From: an uncultured Victivallaceae bacterium
Lineage (GTDB): Bacteria > Verrucomicrobiota > Lentisphaeria > Victivallales > Victivallaceae
NCBI GenBank assembly: GCA_944392655.1
Contig: CALXXL010000007.1
Span: 58,095-122,094 of the forward strand
DNA: 64,000 bases
Reading direction: 5' to 3'
The position numbers were made by a program, and so were the translations under genes. Positions 26,530 to 34,758 of this stretch are shown here, piece by piece. The stretch's first letter is position 1, and every line of letters starts with the position of its first letter. The notes beneath the pieces were generated by a model. That model was not told the DNA's origin, ran no database searches, and saw nothing but the letters and a program-made list of their open reading frames with translations.

Positions 26530-26967
26530 TTATAGTTTAGCAGCTCTTTCTGTGATATCGTTACAAATATTCAGAAAATTGTCAAGTTCATGGGTGGTTA
26601 AATCGCCGCGGAGCTTATGCTGGAGATCGTCTGAAATTACGATAGCCTTTTTCTGGATGAGTTTGGCTTTTTCTGTTAAAACAATTTTTTTCATTCTGCA
26701 ATCATCGGACATTGTTTCACGGTAAATGAAACCTTGCTGTTCCAATTCCCGCAACAGCCCGGTAGCTGAAGATGGACGGATATCAAATACTTTTTCAATA
26801 TCCTTTTGATATATATCCTTGTGTTGTGTTGCAATTAAAAGAAAGCAAAGTATACGTGATTGACTTCCCGTGCAGCCGATGGTTTGAAATTTGCGGTTGC
26901 AGAGGCGTTCTATACTTTTGGCCATACGAAATATTGAGGCGATAATATCAACTTTATCATCCTGCAT
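26530..26967 (-). CDS. MarR-family repressor, probable regulator of the RND pump
   Basis: A 145-residue winged-helix regulator. The recognition region reads IRPSSATGLLRELEQQGFIYRE, followed by the wing MSDDCRMKKIVLTEKA, both standard for MarR. The N-terminal helix includes ETF-free GCTGSQSRILCFLL and the C-terminal helices should dimerise. I place the start at 26967 because GGAAGGA lies upstream at good spacing and the predicted transcript start is near 27005. A longer form from 26991 would have only a very short leader. The gene precedes the adaptor-pump pair in the same direction with a 103-base gap holding the second operator. MarR regulators usually derepress efflux on binding small aromatic compounds. 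Confidence 0.92.
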   Translation of the reverse strand: MQDDKVDIIASIFRMAKSIERLCNRKFQTIGCTGSQSRILCFLLIATQHKDIYQKDIEKVFDIRPSSATGLLRELEQQGFIYRETMSDDCRMKKIVLTEKAKLIQKKAIVISDDLQHKLRGDLTTHELDNFLNICNDITERAAKL

Positions 26968-26998
26968 AGAGAGTGATTCCTTCCATTGCATTTTTCCA

Positions 26999-27012
26999 TA
27001 GTTTCCTAACTA
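26999..27012. promoter_or_regulatory. Candidate MarR operator at its own promoter
   Basis: Palindrome TAGTT-TCCT-AACTA lying immediately downstream of the minus-strand -10 box, over the expected transcription start. It shares the 14-base core with the site before the efflux adaptor. The position fits autorepression. Confidence 0.6.
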
Positions 27013-27040
27013 ATATACTTCATTTCAGTCATTTTTTCAA
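27012..27040 (-). promoter_or_regulatory. Promoter of the marR gene
   Basis: Minus strand TTGAAA (27035-27040), 17 bases, TATATT (27012-27017). Transcription should begin near 27005, inside the palindrome. Confidence 0.65.
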
Positions 27041-27261
27041 GTCTTGAGTGGAAAAATAAGCACGATAAGCAAAAATGACAGGGGAGATAACTATAGGCGT
27101 TTTATAGTTCGCAATAGGATAATCATTGAATTATTATTGGTTGACTCATAGGAATTTGAGGATATGGATGTATATTATAAAAATAATAAGATAAATATAA
27201 TTCTGTTTCTGCAATAGAACATACAGGGAATATCTTAAGTCAGAATCAGGGATTGATCAAA

Positions 27262-28245
27262 ATGATGAGAATTTTACAGCGAATAAGTCGTTTATTGGCC
27301 AGTCAGACTTCAATTTTTGTTATTTTAGTTGCAATTATTACATTTTTGCGTCCAGAGCTGTTTTTATGGGTACGGGGCAATACTCAAACGGTTGTACTTG
27401 GTATTATAATGCTGACTATGGGGATGACGCTGACTCCGGATGACTTTAAGATATTGCTGAAACGGCCATGGGATATTTTCATAGGTGCAGTTGCTCAATA
27501 TACGATTATGCCGCTATTGGCATTCGGATTGACTAAACTTTTGAATCTGCCTGACGGTATTGCCGTAGGACTTATCCTGGTTGGTTGCTGTCCCGGCGGG
27601 GTTTCCTCTAATATAATGTCGTTTCTGTGCCGTGGTGACGTGGCGTTTTCTGTCGGTATGACAACAGCATCAACCTTGTTGGCTCCTATTATGACTCCAT
27701 TGCTGATGCTTAAACTATCCGGTAATACGGTGGATGTTAATGCATGGGGGATGTTTCAATCTATTCTCATTGTAACTATTCTGCCTGTAGGGATTGGTGC
27801 ATTCGCCAACTGGTTCTGGGGGCGGAAAGAGGTTTATCAGCAGTTATGCTCTGTGATGCCTGGAGTTTCGGTGATCGGGCTGGCATGTATCGTAGGTGGT
27901 GTGATATCTTACAATGGAGCAAGTTTTTTCACCTCCGGAATTACGATTTTCATTGCGATATTTTTGCATAATTCTCTTGGGTATATATTGGGATACTGGG
28001 TTGGTATAGGAACTGGAATGTCGATCGCCAAACGCAGGACTATCTCCCTTGAGGTAGGGATGCAGAATGCCGGCTTGGCAACTAATCTGGCAAGTAAGCA
28101 TTTTGCTGCTCTTCCGGAGGCGGCGGTAGCAGCTGCTGTGAGCTGTGTATGGCACTCTATTTCCGGAACGTTGTTGGCGGGATTGTTCGTTCTGTTTGAA
28201 CGCTGGCAGGAGCTTAAAAAGAAAAATCAGGAAATTGTCAAATAG
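27262..28245 (+). CDS. Bile acid:sodium symporter (BASS) family transporter
   Basis: A 327-residue inner-membrane protein with about nine to ten hydrophobic helices. The family signatures are GIIMLTMGMTLTPDDFK near residue 50 and LVGCCPGGVSSNIMSFL near residue 110, the latter from the sodium-binding crossover region, plus EVGMQNAGLATNLASKHF. Bacterial BASS proteins carry bile acids, pantoate, oxo-acids or other organic anions with sodium. The start ATG at 27262 has AGGGA nine bases upstream; a TTG three codons earlier is less likely. It is followed by a MarR gene in the same direction. Link to the divergent marR-RND unit is possible only by proximity. Confidence 0.9.
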   Translation: MMRILQRISRLLASQTSIFVILVAIITFLRPELFLWVRGNTQTVVLGIIMLTMGMTLTPDDFKILLKRPWDIFIGAVAQYTIMPLLAFGLTKLLNLPDGIAVGLILVGCCPGGVSSNIMSFLCRGDVAFSVGMTTASTLLAPIMTPLLMLKLSGNTVDVNAWGMFQSILIVTILPVGIGAFANWFWGRKEVYQQLCSVMPGVSVIGLACIVGGVISYNGASFFTSGITIFIAIFLHNSLGYILGYWVGIGTGMSIAKRRTISLEVGMQNAGLATNLASKHFAALPEAAVAAAVSCVWHSISGTLLAGLFVLFERWQELKKKNQEIVK

Positions 28246-28296
28246 ATAAAAATGCCGATTTTACTTGAAAAAATCCATTTTTTTTAATAACCATAA

Positions 28297-28325
28297 TTGA
28301 CATATATTACTATCTGGTTTACTAT
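28297..28325 (+). promoter_or_regulatory. Promoter of the second marR gene
   Basis: TTGACA (28297-28302), 17 bases, TACTAT (28320-28325), 27 bases before the ATG. It means the regulator is not dependent on the BASS gene for transcription. Confidence 0.65.
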
Positions 28326-28352
28326 TATTATAGTTAATTCAAGGATGTTGAT

Positions 28353-28814
28353 ATGCTGGTTTTTAATCAAATAAATAAATTTACCGATGTTGAGCATGAA
28401 GCTTTAATGGGGATATGGTGGTCTGGTGCACTGTTAAAACAGTGTGCACGGAGATTTTTAAAGAAACACACCTCTACTGAAGCTCAATTTAATATTCTTA
28501 TGAGTCTGAAATATGCGGAAAAACCGCTTTCTCAGCAGGAATTGAGTGATAGAATATTTGTCGATAAATCTAACCTGACAGTTCTCATCGACTCATTGGA
28601 GTCGCTTGGCTTTGTTACCCGCAGCCGGGTGAAAGAGGATCGCCGGGCCTACCATTTGCATTTGACTGAGCAAGGTATGGAGTTTATTACCAATATTGAA
28701 AAACCATATAGGGAGCTGATTCATAATATCCTGGCTGGATTTTCAGAAGATGAGATGCGTCAGATGATCGGTTATATGGTTCGCATTCAACAGGCTATGG
28801 AGAAACTGGAGTAG
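28353..28814 (+). CDS. MarR-family transcriptional regulator
   Basis: A protein of 153 residues with the MarR winged helix: EKPLSQQELSDRIFVDKSNL and DSLESLGFVTRSRVKEDRRAYHLHLT, the wing with DRRA being especially typical. Its sequence is distinct from the repressor at 26.5 kb, and I do not see that repressor's palindrome here. AAGGA lies eight bases before ATG. The target is unknown; the BASS transporter gene upstream and the secreted protein genes beyond, on the opposite strand, are the nearest candidates. Confidence 0.9.
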   Translation: MLVFNQINKFTDVEHEALMGIWWSGALLKQCARRFLKKHTSTEAQFNILMSLKYAEKPLSQQELSDRIFVDKSNLTVLIDSLESLGFVTRSRVKEDRRAYHLHLTEQGMEFITNIEKPYRELIHNILAGFSEDEMRQMIGYMVRIQQAMEKLE

Positions 28815-28854
28815 CTTGCTTATTGCAAATCCCCTAGCAGATACAAGACTGATA

Positions 28855-30300
28855 TCACAATACCTTCACCGTAACCAATGTGGGTACGGTGATTTTATTT
28901 TGTGGGCCATAGGGCAGGGGAGGGGTGTCGGATAATCCTAGTCGAACCGACGGATTATCGGCGATTCCTTCGATATTAATTGTAAATGTATCTCCGGTTT
29001 TGGGCATTGGATTAAGTTTCATCCGGATAAGATTTCCGTCTGTAATTGCGGAGATTATATCGCAGGAGGCAGATAAATTGTTTGCAGCTGTCTCTGCTGC
29101 CGTAGCATCCAGATATTGATCAAAAACCAACCATAATTCATCTCCAGCTATTCGTACTTCTTTCAATTCCGGCGGAGAGTTGAAGATCTCCCAACGCAGA
29201 CTGAATTCATAGTAAGTTGTTGTGTTGACTCCTTCTGCCAGACAACTATTATAAAACTGTTGCATCCATTCTGGATTACGGCGCATCGTTCCCCGCGAGC
29301 CGACATCGGTTTGCAAGCCGATTTTTATGTTCGGATCGGTGTTTCGTATCGCATCAAAAAACTGCTTATATCCCTTTACATAATCTCCCGGTAAATCAGG
29401 ATTAAGCCAGTCAGGCGCATGGGTTTGAATAAAATGAATATCAGGCCGGACGCTTGTGATCATTCCGGCAATATCATTGCCTTCCCACTCTCTTAACTTT
29501 TCCACGCCGTTGGGAATATTGATACCGAGAGTCCAGGTGGCAAAAGTAATGTCGGGCAGATGTTCCCGGACTCCATCCGGACCATTGATTATATCATTGT
29601 AAAAATCATTTATAGTCTTTACCCGGTATTCCACCAGCTGTCGATATAGATCGGTATTGTTCTTGAAGTAGTTTGGTGAAGCTGGATCAGTAAAATTGGG
29701 GAAGTCGGAATTTCCGGTCGCTTTTTTAAATGCCTCCTGGAATGCCGGACTGATATCGCCATATAAGGGTTGTTCGCGCTCCGGTCCGTCATAAATAGGA
29801 TACATTATTTCAGCGAAAGTGAATCCATCGAAATTATGAGTCTTCAGCATATTTACCAGATATGGCTTATACCATGCGTTGTATTCCGGATGGATAAAGC
29901 CGATAAAACGGTATTCCTTCATGCGGTCATCAGTAAACTGGATCAGCCAGTCGCGCCATTGTGGCGGCAGTTTTGCGGCAAGATCGGCTTCCGACCAGTA
30001 AACAAGGCTTGGCAGAGTCATAAGAGCTACCGCCAAGCCCTGTTCATGCAGCTTCTCCACTAATCCGGTGGGAATTGCCGTATCGCTCATTGCAAAACAG
30101 TATACGGCATTGAATCCATTTACCCGTATTTCCGAAGCTATGCTTTCCAATGAACGGTTATGGTAATAGAGCATTGACGGATCTATTTGCACGCTCTTTG
30201 CATTAAGTAGTATCTTGGCCCGTTCTGCCGGAGTTGGAATTGCAAAAGCCATATTGGATTGAAATATGACACAGAGAGCTATAAAAAGCAATAATCTCAT
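28855..30300 (-). CDS. Secreted putative sugar-active TIM-barrel protein with C-terminal beta domain
   Basis: A protein of 481 residues not assigned to a named family. A signal peptide (LLLFIALCVIFQSNMAFA) is followed by a region of alternating strands and helices to about residue 375. That region resembles glycoside-hydrolase-like TIM barrels, with candidate acidic residues in FIHPEYNAWY and DGFTFAEIMYP and aromatic-rich loops. The last hundred residues (VRIAGDELWLVFDQYLDATAA onward) look like an SwmB-type Ig-like module for binding or spacing. ATG at 30300 is preferred, with AAAGGA nine bases upstream. It begins 15 bases after the FAD oxidoreductase gene, so the two should be co-transcribed and may act on the same external substrate. 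Enzyme activity is inference. Confidence 0.55.
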   Translation of the reverse strand: MRLLLFIALCVIFQSNMAFAIPTPAERAKILLNAKSVQIDPSMLYYHNRSLESIASEIRVNGFNAVYCFAMSDTAIPTGLVEKLHEQGLAVALMTLPSLVYWSEADLAAKLPPQWRDWLIQFTDDRMKEYRFIGFIHPEYNAWYKPYLVNMLKTHNFDGFTFAEIMYPIYDGPEREQPLYGDISPAFQEAFKKATGNSDFPNFTDPASPNYFKNNTDLYRQLVEYRVKTINDFYNDIINGPDGVREHLPDITFATWTLGINIPNGVEKLREWEGNDIAGMITSVRPDIHFIQTHAPDWLNPDLPGDYVKGYKQFFDAIRNTDPNIKIGLQTDVGSRGTMRRNPEWMQQFYNSCLAEGVNTTTYYEFSLRWEIFNSPPELKEVRIAGDELWLVFDQYLDATAAETAANNLSASCDIISAITDGNLIRMKLNPMPKTGDTFTINIEGIADNPSVRLGLSDTPPLPYGPQNKITVPTLVTVKVL

Positions 30301-30314
30301 AACCAAAAAATCCT

Positions 30315-32318
30315 TTAATTCAATAGTTGCAATCTTATGCCGTCTGCAACAGCGCTGTGTTGCTCTGTTTCGCCACTCAGCGTTATTATTAATGTGCCGG
30401 CTTTCAGCTCATAGGTGTCGATAACTGCTTCCGGAACATTTGTATCATGTCCCGGCTGATAAGTAGTTTCACTCTTGATACCGCATCCGGATAGTTTCAG
30501 TTTTATAGAGGTTTTGTGGTGTTGCGGTATGATTACAGATAAGCGATATAGACCAGGAGTTGAGATATTAAAAGTATATTCAGCGGTATTGGCTGTTCCG
30601 GGTGGAGCATAACTGTAACCGCCATCAAGCATAGGAGTACCACTTTCAGCATGATACCATGTGCCGGTCTTGTTTGCATCAGCATCATCCATGATTAAGC
30701 TATCTTCGATTTCGCATGAGCGGGGGAAAAGGAGGTTTCGGCCAGGATAATTGATTATTCCGCCATAATTTTTCAATTTGTTCTGCAATAAAGAAATATT
30801 GATTTTCTGTACTGGGATATTATCTTTTACCGCTAATGCCGCCGCAATTCCCGCCGCTTCTCCCACTGTCATGAAAACTGGTTCCATGCGCAGAGATGAA
30901 TAAATTACATGCGAGGCGGACAATGGAACTACCGCAAGAAAATTGGTACACTCTTCCTGTTTGGGCAGCAATGCACGATAAGGGATTTCGTATGGTCGGA
31001 CGGGTAATGGCTGGCGTCCGATGCTTAAAAGTCCTTCGGCAAAAACCTTGCCATCCGGTGTTGCATATTTGCGCACCCAGTGAACATCCAGCATATAAGA
31101 GCCCAGGCCGATTGAGTCGTTTTTCAAATTATTTTCAAACGCATCACTTTGAGTCATTACATATTCGCCGACCATTCTGCGGCCTTCTCTGACGTAAAGA
31201 CGGTATGGCCAATTGTCATTGTCAGTAAATTCATCAGCCGCCAGACCCCATTTTGCACTATCGGTTCGCAGCGATTCCGGAACTCTCGGATCATGGGCCA
31301 GGAAATAGAACATGCCCTGAGTATAATCCTTGTGATGTTGGAAAATTGCTTCGCGTTCAGAATAGGAGGCATTTGCCCATGAATGACTGTGATTAATGAA
31401 ATCCGTAGAGTTGATTCCACGGTTGTTTACATCCACTTTATTCCCTTCCGGCAGAAAAAACCAATATGATATTATATCATTGAAACGCCACTGTTTATCC
31501 GGTTGGGTAAGAAGATAATTTAACAGATTCTGATAATAGAGCGGATTATAATTGGCAGGCTTTTCAATAATACGCTTATTATCCGGATCGGTAGTCATAC
31601 AGAGACGGAAATTAAAGGACTGGGTGAGTTTATCTTCCCCGCCAGCCGGCAGGTGATCGCTTAAAATAAGATCAGGCAAGACATTGCCATGGTCATCAAA
31701 GATTTTTGCATAAGGCAATAGTTGCGGTATACACGCTCCGGCGGCAGATTCATTGTAACGGTTTTTTCCCTCCCGCCCAAGAAAATTGGAAATTCCTGCG
31801 GCCGGCAGGAGATCGCCTTCATAGGTCGCATCAATAAATATTTTCCCAGATACGGTATCTCCTGATTCCAGTATAATAGATTTTATTTTTCCATTTTCAA
31901 TTATGGCCGATTTTTCGCGCGGTTCGCGTAGACATTGATTGCGAAGAACTTTTATTCCGGAATATCCGGTGCACATTTCATCAAAAACTTCCTCTGCTTT
32001 GCCCGGGGTAACACGAAATAGCGGTACCTTGGGGGAGTATTTACTTCGGACAGATTTAAAAAATTCAAGAGTCAATCCACCGAGAGTTTCAGGACGGGCT
32101 ATATCAACATGGCCTAATCCTGAAGACGTCATGCCGCCAAGATGACCGGTTTCTTCAACTATTATAACGCTGCAGTTTTCTCTGGCAGCCGCAACTGCAG
32201 CAATTACGCCCCCGGATGTTCCCCCGTATACTACAACATCAGCTTCATGGTTGAAACCGAAAATACAGTTGCTTAACAGTACCGACAGGATAAAAATCAA
32301 TATTGTTCGTTGTTGCAT
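30315..32318 (-). CDS. Secreted FAD-dependent oxidoreductase with golvesin-like C-terminal domain
   Basis: A protein of 667 residues. After a signal peptide (ILIFILSVLLSNCIFG) comes an FAD-binding Rossmann motif, VVYGGTSGGVIAAVAAA, then ETGHLGGMTSSGLGHVD, the hallmark of the FAD-dependent oxidoreductase family common in PVC and Bacteroidetes polysaccharide loci. GTAAGIAAALA-like sequence occurs near residue 500. From about residue 545 a beta-rich domain (GTWYHAESGTPMLDGGYSYA) matches the golvesin/xanthan-lyase C-terminal type, probably carbohydrate-binding. Start at 32318 with AAAGG seven bases upstream. It heads a two-gene unit with the putative sugar-active protein. Substrate unknown; family members are often annotated xanthan-lyase-like without biochemical proof. 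Confidence 0.8.
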   Translation of the reverse strand: MQQRTILIFILSVLLSNCIFGFNHEADVVVYGGTSGGVIAAVAAARENCSVIIVEETGHLGGMTSSGLGHVDIARPETLGGLTLEFFKSVRSKYSPKVPLFRVTPGKAEEVFDEMCTGYSGIKVLRNQCLREPREKSAIIENGKIKSIILESGDTVSGKIFIDATYEGDLLPAAGISNFLGREGKNRYNESAAGACIPQLLPYAKIFDDHGNVLPDLILSDHLPAGGEDKLTQSFNFRLCMTTDPDNKRIIEKPANYNPLYYQNLLNYLLTQPDKQWRFNDIISYWFFLPEGNKVDVNNRGINSTDFINHSHSWANASYSEREAIFQHHKDYTQGMFYFLAHDPRVPESLRTDSAKWGLAADEFTDNDNWPYRLYVREGRRMVGEYVMTQSDAFENNLKNDSIGLGSYMLDVHWVRKYATPDGKVFAEGLLSIGRQPLPVRPYEIPYRALLPKQEECTNFLAVVPLSASHVIYSSLRMEPVFMTVGEAAGIAAALAVKDNIPVQKINISLLQNKLKNYGGIINYPGRNLLFPRSCEIEDSLIMDDADANKTGTWYHAESGTPMLDGGYSYAPPGTANTAEYTFNISTPGLYRLSVIIPQHHKTSIKLKLSGCGIKSETTYQPGHDTNVPEAVIDTYELKAGTLIITLSGETEQHSAVADGIRLQLLN

Positions 32319-32438
32319 TGTCAAACCTTTTAGTAAATGTCTTAGTATTTAGCATAAACGCAAAAAATAAAATTGCAATACGGGAATTGAAAATAAAAAG
32401 CTATTACTTCAAGGTATTTGAAATAGATATGAATATTC

Positions 32439-32467
32439 TTGACAAATCCGATATTTGAGATTAGGTT
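32439..32467 (+). promoter_or_regulatory. Promoter of csoR-like gene
   Basis: Perfect TTGACA (32439-32444), 17 bases, then TAGGTT (32462-32467), a poor -10 with correct first, second and last bases. Located 34 bases before the start codon. Confidence 0.45.
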
Positions 32468-32500
32468 ATAACAAGATATTAAACTTTAAAGGGGTTTATA

Positions 32501-32776
32501 ATGCGCCAATGTATGGATGGAGAAAATCTGCACCGGAGAATAAAAAAAATGATCGGGCAGTTAAATGCGATAGATAAGATGATCGATAATGATGTCCCGT
32601 GTGAAGACGTTTTGATTCAGATTAATGCAGTAAAAGGTGCATTGCATAAAGCAGGACAGATTATTCTTGAAGGCCATCTGAAACATTGCGTCCGCGATGG
32701 TATTGAAAACGGCGATGCTGATAAAACTATAGCTGCATTTGTCAAGGCTCTGGAACACTTTACCAATAAATCATAG
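32501..32776 (+). CDS. CsoR/RcnR-family metal-sensing repressor
   Basis: A 91-residue all-helical repressor of the CsoR/RcnR/FrmR family. HRRIKKMIGQLNAIDKMI is the family's first helix. The copper(I) ligand set of CsoR is intact by spacing: Cys in VPCEDV, His 25 residues later, and Cys four residues after that (EGHLKHC). That Cys-His-Cys pattern distinguishes copper sensors from nickel sensors of the RcnR type. The protein binds DNA when apo and releases on metal binding. A matching palindromic operator lies in front of the P-type ATPase gene 111 bases downstream, which is the obvious target. Confidence 0.9.
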   Translation: MRQCMDGENLHRRIKKMIGQLNAIDKMIDNDVPCEDVLIQINAVKGALHKAGQIILEGHLKHCVRDGIENGDADKTIAAFVKALEHFTNKS

Positions 32777-32805
32777 TTGACTTAGAAAATTATTTTTTGT
32801 AAAAT
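32777..32805 (+). promoter_or_regulatory. Promoter of the P1B ATPase gene
   Basis: TTGACT (32777-32782), 17 bases, TAAAAT (32800-32805), beginning immediately after the csoR-like stop codon. The operator follows 24 bases past the -10 box. Confidence 0.65.
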
Positions 32806-32829
32806 ATTGCTTTTTTACCTTGAATACCT

Positions 32830-32845
32830 ATACCCCTATGGGTAT
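32830..32845. promoter_or_regulatory. CsoR-type operator
   Basis: ATACCC-CTAT-GGGTAT, a 16-base inverted repeat with six-base perfect arms in the G/C-tract pattern known for CsoR-family sites. It lies just downstream of the ATPase promoter, where a bound repressor would block transcription. Confidence 0.8.
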
Positions 32846-32887
32846 ATTAATAGGGTTTGATGAATTAGATAGTTCAGGAGAATATAA

Positions 32888-34756
32888 ATGGCTTACAGTA
32901 TTAAAAATCTGATAATGACTGAAAATGGTCGTAAAATAACAATGCTTGCTGTATCTGCCGTTGCGCTGGCAGTAAGTTTCTTTGCTCCGGAGCTGCTGCC
33001 GGTCAATCCGGCATGGGTGGCGATTGTCTTGTGTGGGATTCCTATTTTAATTGAAGCTGTAGAAGGAGTATTCACCCGTTTTGATATCAAGGCTGATGTT
33101 TTGGTTTCTATTGCGCTGATAGCCGCGATTTTCATTGATGAAATTTTTGCCGCCGGGGAAGTCGCCTTTATTATGCAGATTGGTGAGTTCCTGGAGGATC
33201 GTACCGTTGCAAAAGCGCGTGCCGGGATAGAAAAACTGATTAAATTAACTCCTGTGACTGCCAGAGTAATCAAGGATGGCGGTGAGAAAATAGTAACAGT
33301 AGACATGGTTCAGGTTGGTGATATTCTGCGGGTTCTGCCGGGAGAGCAGATACCGGTGGACGGAGTGGTCTATTCTGGCACCAGTTCTGTTAATGAAGCT
33401 GTCATGACTGGAGAGTCTCTGCCGGTCGATAAATTCCCCGGCGATGAATTGTTCAGTGGTTCCGTCAATCAATTCGGCGCATTTGAAATGCGTGCAACAA
33501 AAAGTGAGGCTGACAGTTCTATTCAGCGTATGGTAAAGTTGGTACAGGCGGCTGATGCTGGAAAAGCCAGAATAGTTACTTTGGCCGACCGGTGGGCTAC
33601 ATGGATTGTTATTGCAGCTTTGGTATCGGCTGCCGGGGTATGGTTATGGTCTGGTGAGGCTATCCGTGCGGTTACAATACTGGTGGTTTTCTGTCCATGC
33701 GCTCTGGTATTGGCAACACCTACGGCAATTATGGCTGGAATTGGGAATGCCACACGGCATGGAATTCTGGTACGCCAGGGCGATGCTCTTGAACGGTTGG
33801 CCGGAGTAAGACGGGTAGTGTTGGATAAAACTGGCACCTTAACTCATGGCGTACCTGAAGTGGTTGGTTGTAGAAGTTTTTTAAATGATTTATCCGGAGA
33901 CGGGTTGCTCCGGTTGGCCGGCACAGCTGAGAGTAGATCTGAACATCCGCTTGGGAAGGCGATAGTTGAAGGTTGCAGGAAAGATGGCTTAAAACTTCCT
34001 GAACCGGAGGCATTCAAGATATGCCCGGGACGAGGTGTGATTGCAACAGTTGAAAACAAGAAGATTGTTGCCGGAAATGCGGCATTCTTACTTGATAATT
34101 CAATTGCTGTTTCTGAAGAGGGTAAGGCAGAAGCAGAGCGCTATCTTGCAGATGGCGCAACTGTAATTTATCTGGGAATCGACGGACAATATGCCGGCAT
34201 GATTGCACTGGCCGATGGTATCCGGGAAAATACGGCGAATATGGTAAAAGAATTCAAGACTATCGGGATTAATATTGCGTTGCTGACAGGGGATCACTGG
34301 CAGGCGGCAAAAAATATTGCCGCGCGGGCCGGAATTGATGATCTGCATGCAGAATGTCTTCCTGAAGATAAACTTAAGGCCATAGATAATTATCAGGCGG
34401 CCGGAGAACCGGTTTGTATGATTGGCGACGGCGTGAATGATGCTCCGGCGCTTAAGCGGGCACAAGTCGGTATTGCCATGGGGGGAATCGGCAGCGATAT
34501 TGCAATTGAGGCCGCAGATATAACCTTAGTAAATGATGATATAACTCAACTGCCGTTTTTATTCCGCTTAGCCCGGCGCAGTATGACGACAATTAAACTT
34601 AATCTTACCTTTTCCATGGTATTGAATTTTGTCGCTATTGTGCTTGCTGGCTGCGGGATACTGAACCCGGTGGTCGGTGCACTGGTACATAACGCAGGTT
34701 CTGTGCTGGTAATAGCCAATTCAGCATTGTTGCTGAATTACAAATGCCGCAAATGA
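32888..34756 (+). CDS. P1B-type heavy-metal-exporting ATPase
   Basis: A 622-residue P-type ATPase that moves a transition metal across the inner membrane. It has the CPC metal site at residues 269-271 (FCPCALVLATPTA), phosphorylation site DKTGTLT at 313, HPLGKAIVEG of the nucleotide domain, and the hinge GDGVNDAPAL. There is no N-terminal HMA metal-binding domain; the protein starts close to the first helix. The last helix reads GALVHNAGSVLVIANSALLL, similar to Zn/Cd/Pb-type or CtpC-like pumps. The YN and MxxSS motifs of copper P1B-1 pumps are absent. This conflicts with the copper-type ligands of the neighbouring repressor, so the metal is uncertain. Likely induced through the CsoR-type operator in its leader. 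Confidence 0.92.
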   Translation: MAYSIKNLIMTENGRKITMLAVSAVALAVSFFAPELLPVNPAWVAIVLCGIPILIEAVEGVFTRFDIKADVLVSIALIAAIFIDEIFAAGEVAFIMQIGEFLEDRTVAKARAGIEKLIKLTPVTARVIKDGGEKIVTVDMVQVGDILRVLPGEQIPVDGVVYSGTSSVNEAVMTGESLPVDKFPGDELFSGSVNQFGAFEMRATKSEADSSIQRMVKLVQAADAGKARIVTLADRWATWIVIAALVSAAGVWLWSGEAIRAVTILVVFCPCALVLATPTAIMAGIGNATRHGILVRQGDALERLAGVRRVVLDKTGTLTHGVPEVVGCRSFLNDLSGDGLLRLAGTAESRSEHPLGKAIVEGCRKDGLKLPEPEAFKICPGRGVIATVENKKIVAGNAAFLLDNSIAVSEEGKAEAERYLADGATVIYLGIDGQYAGMIALADGIRENTANMVKEFKTIGINIALLTGDHWQAAKNIAARAGIDDLHAECLPEDKLKAIDNYQAAGEPVCMIGDGVNDAPALKRAQVGIAMGGIGSDIAIEAADITLVNDDITQLPFLFRLARRSMTTIKLNLTFSMVLNFVAIVLAGCGILNPVVGALVHNAGSVLVIANSALLLNYKCRK

Positions 34757-34758
34757 GA

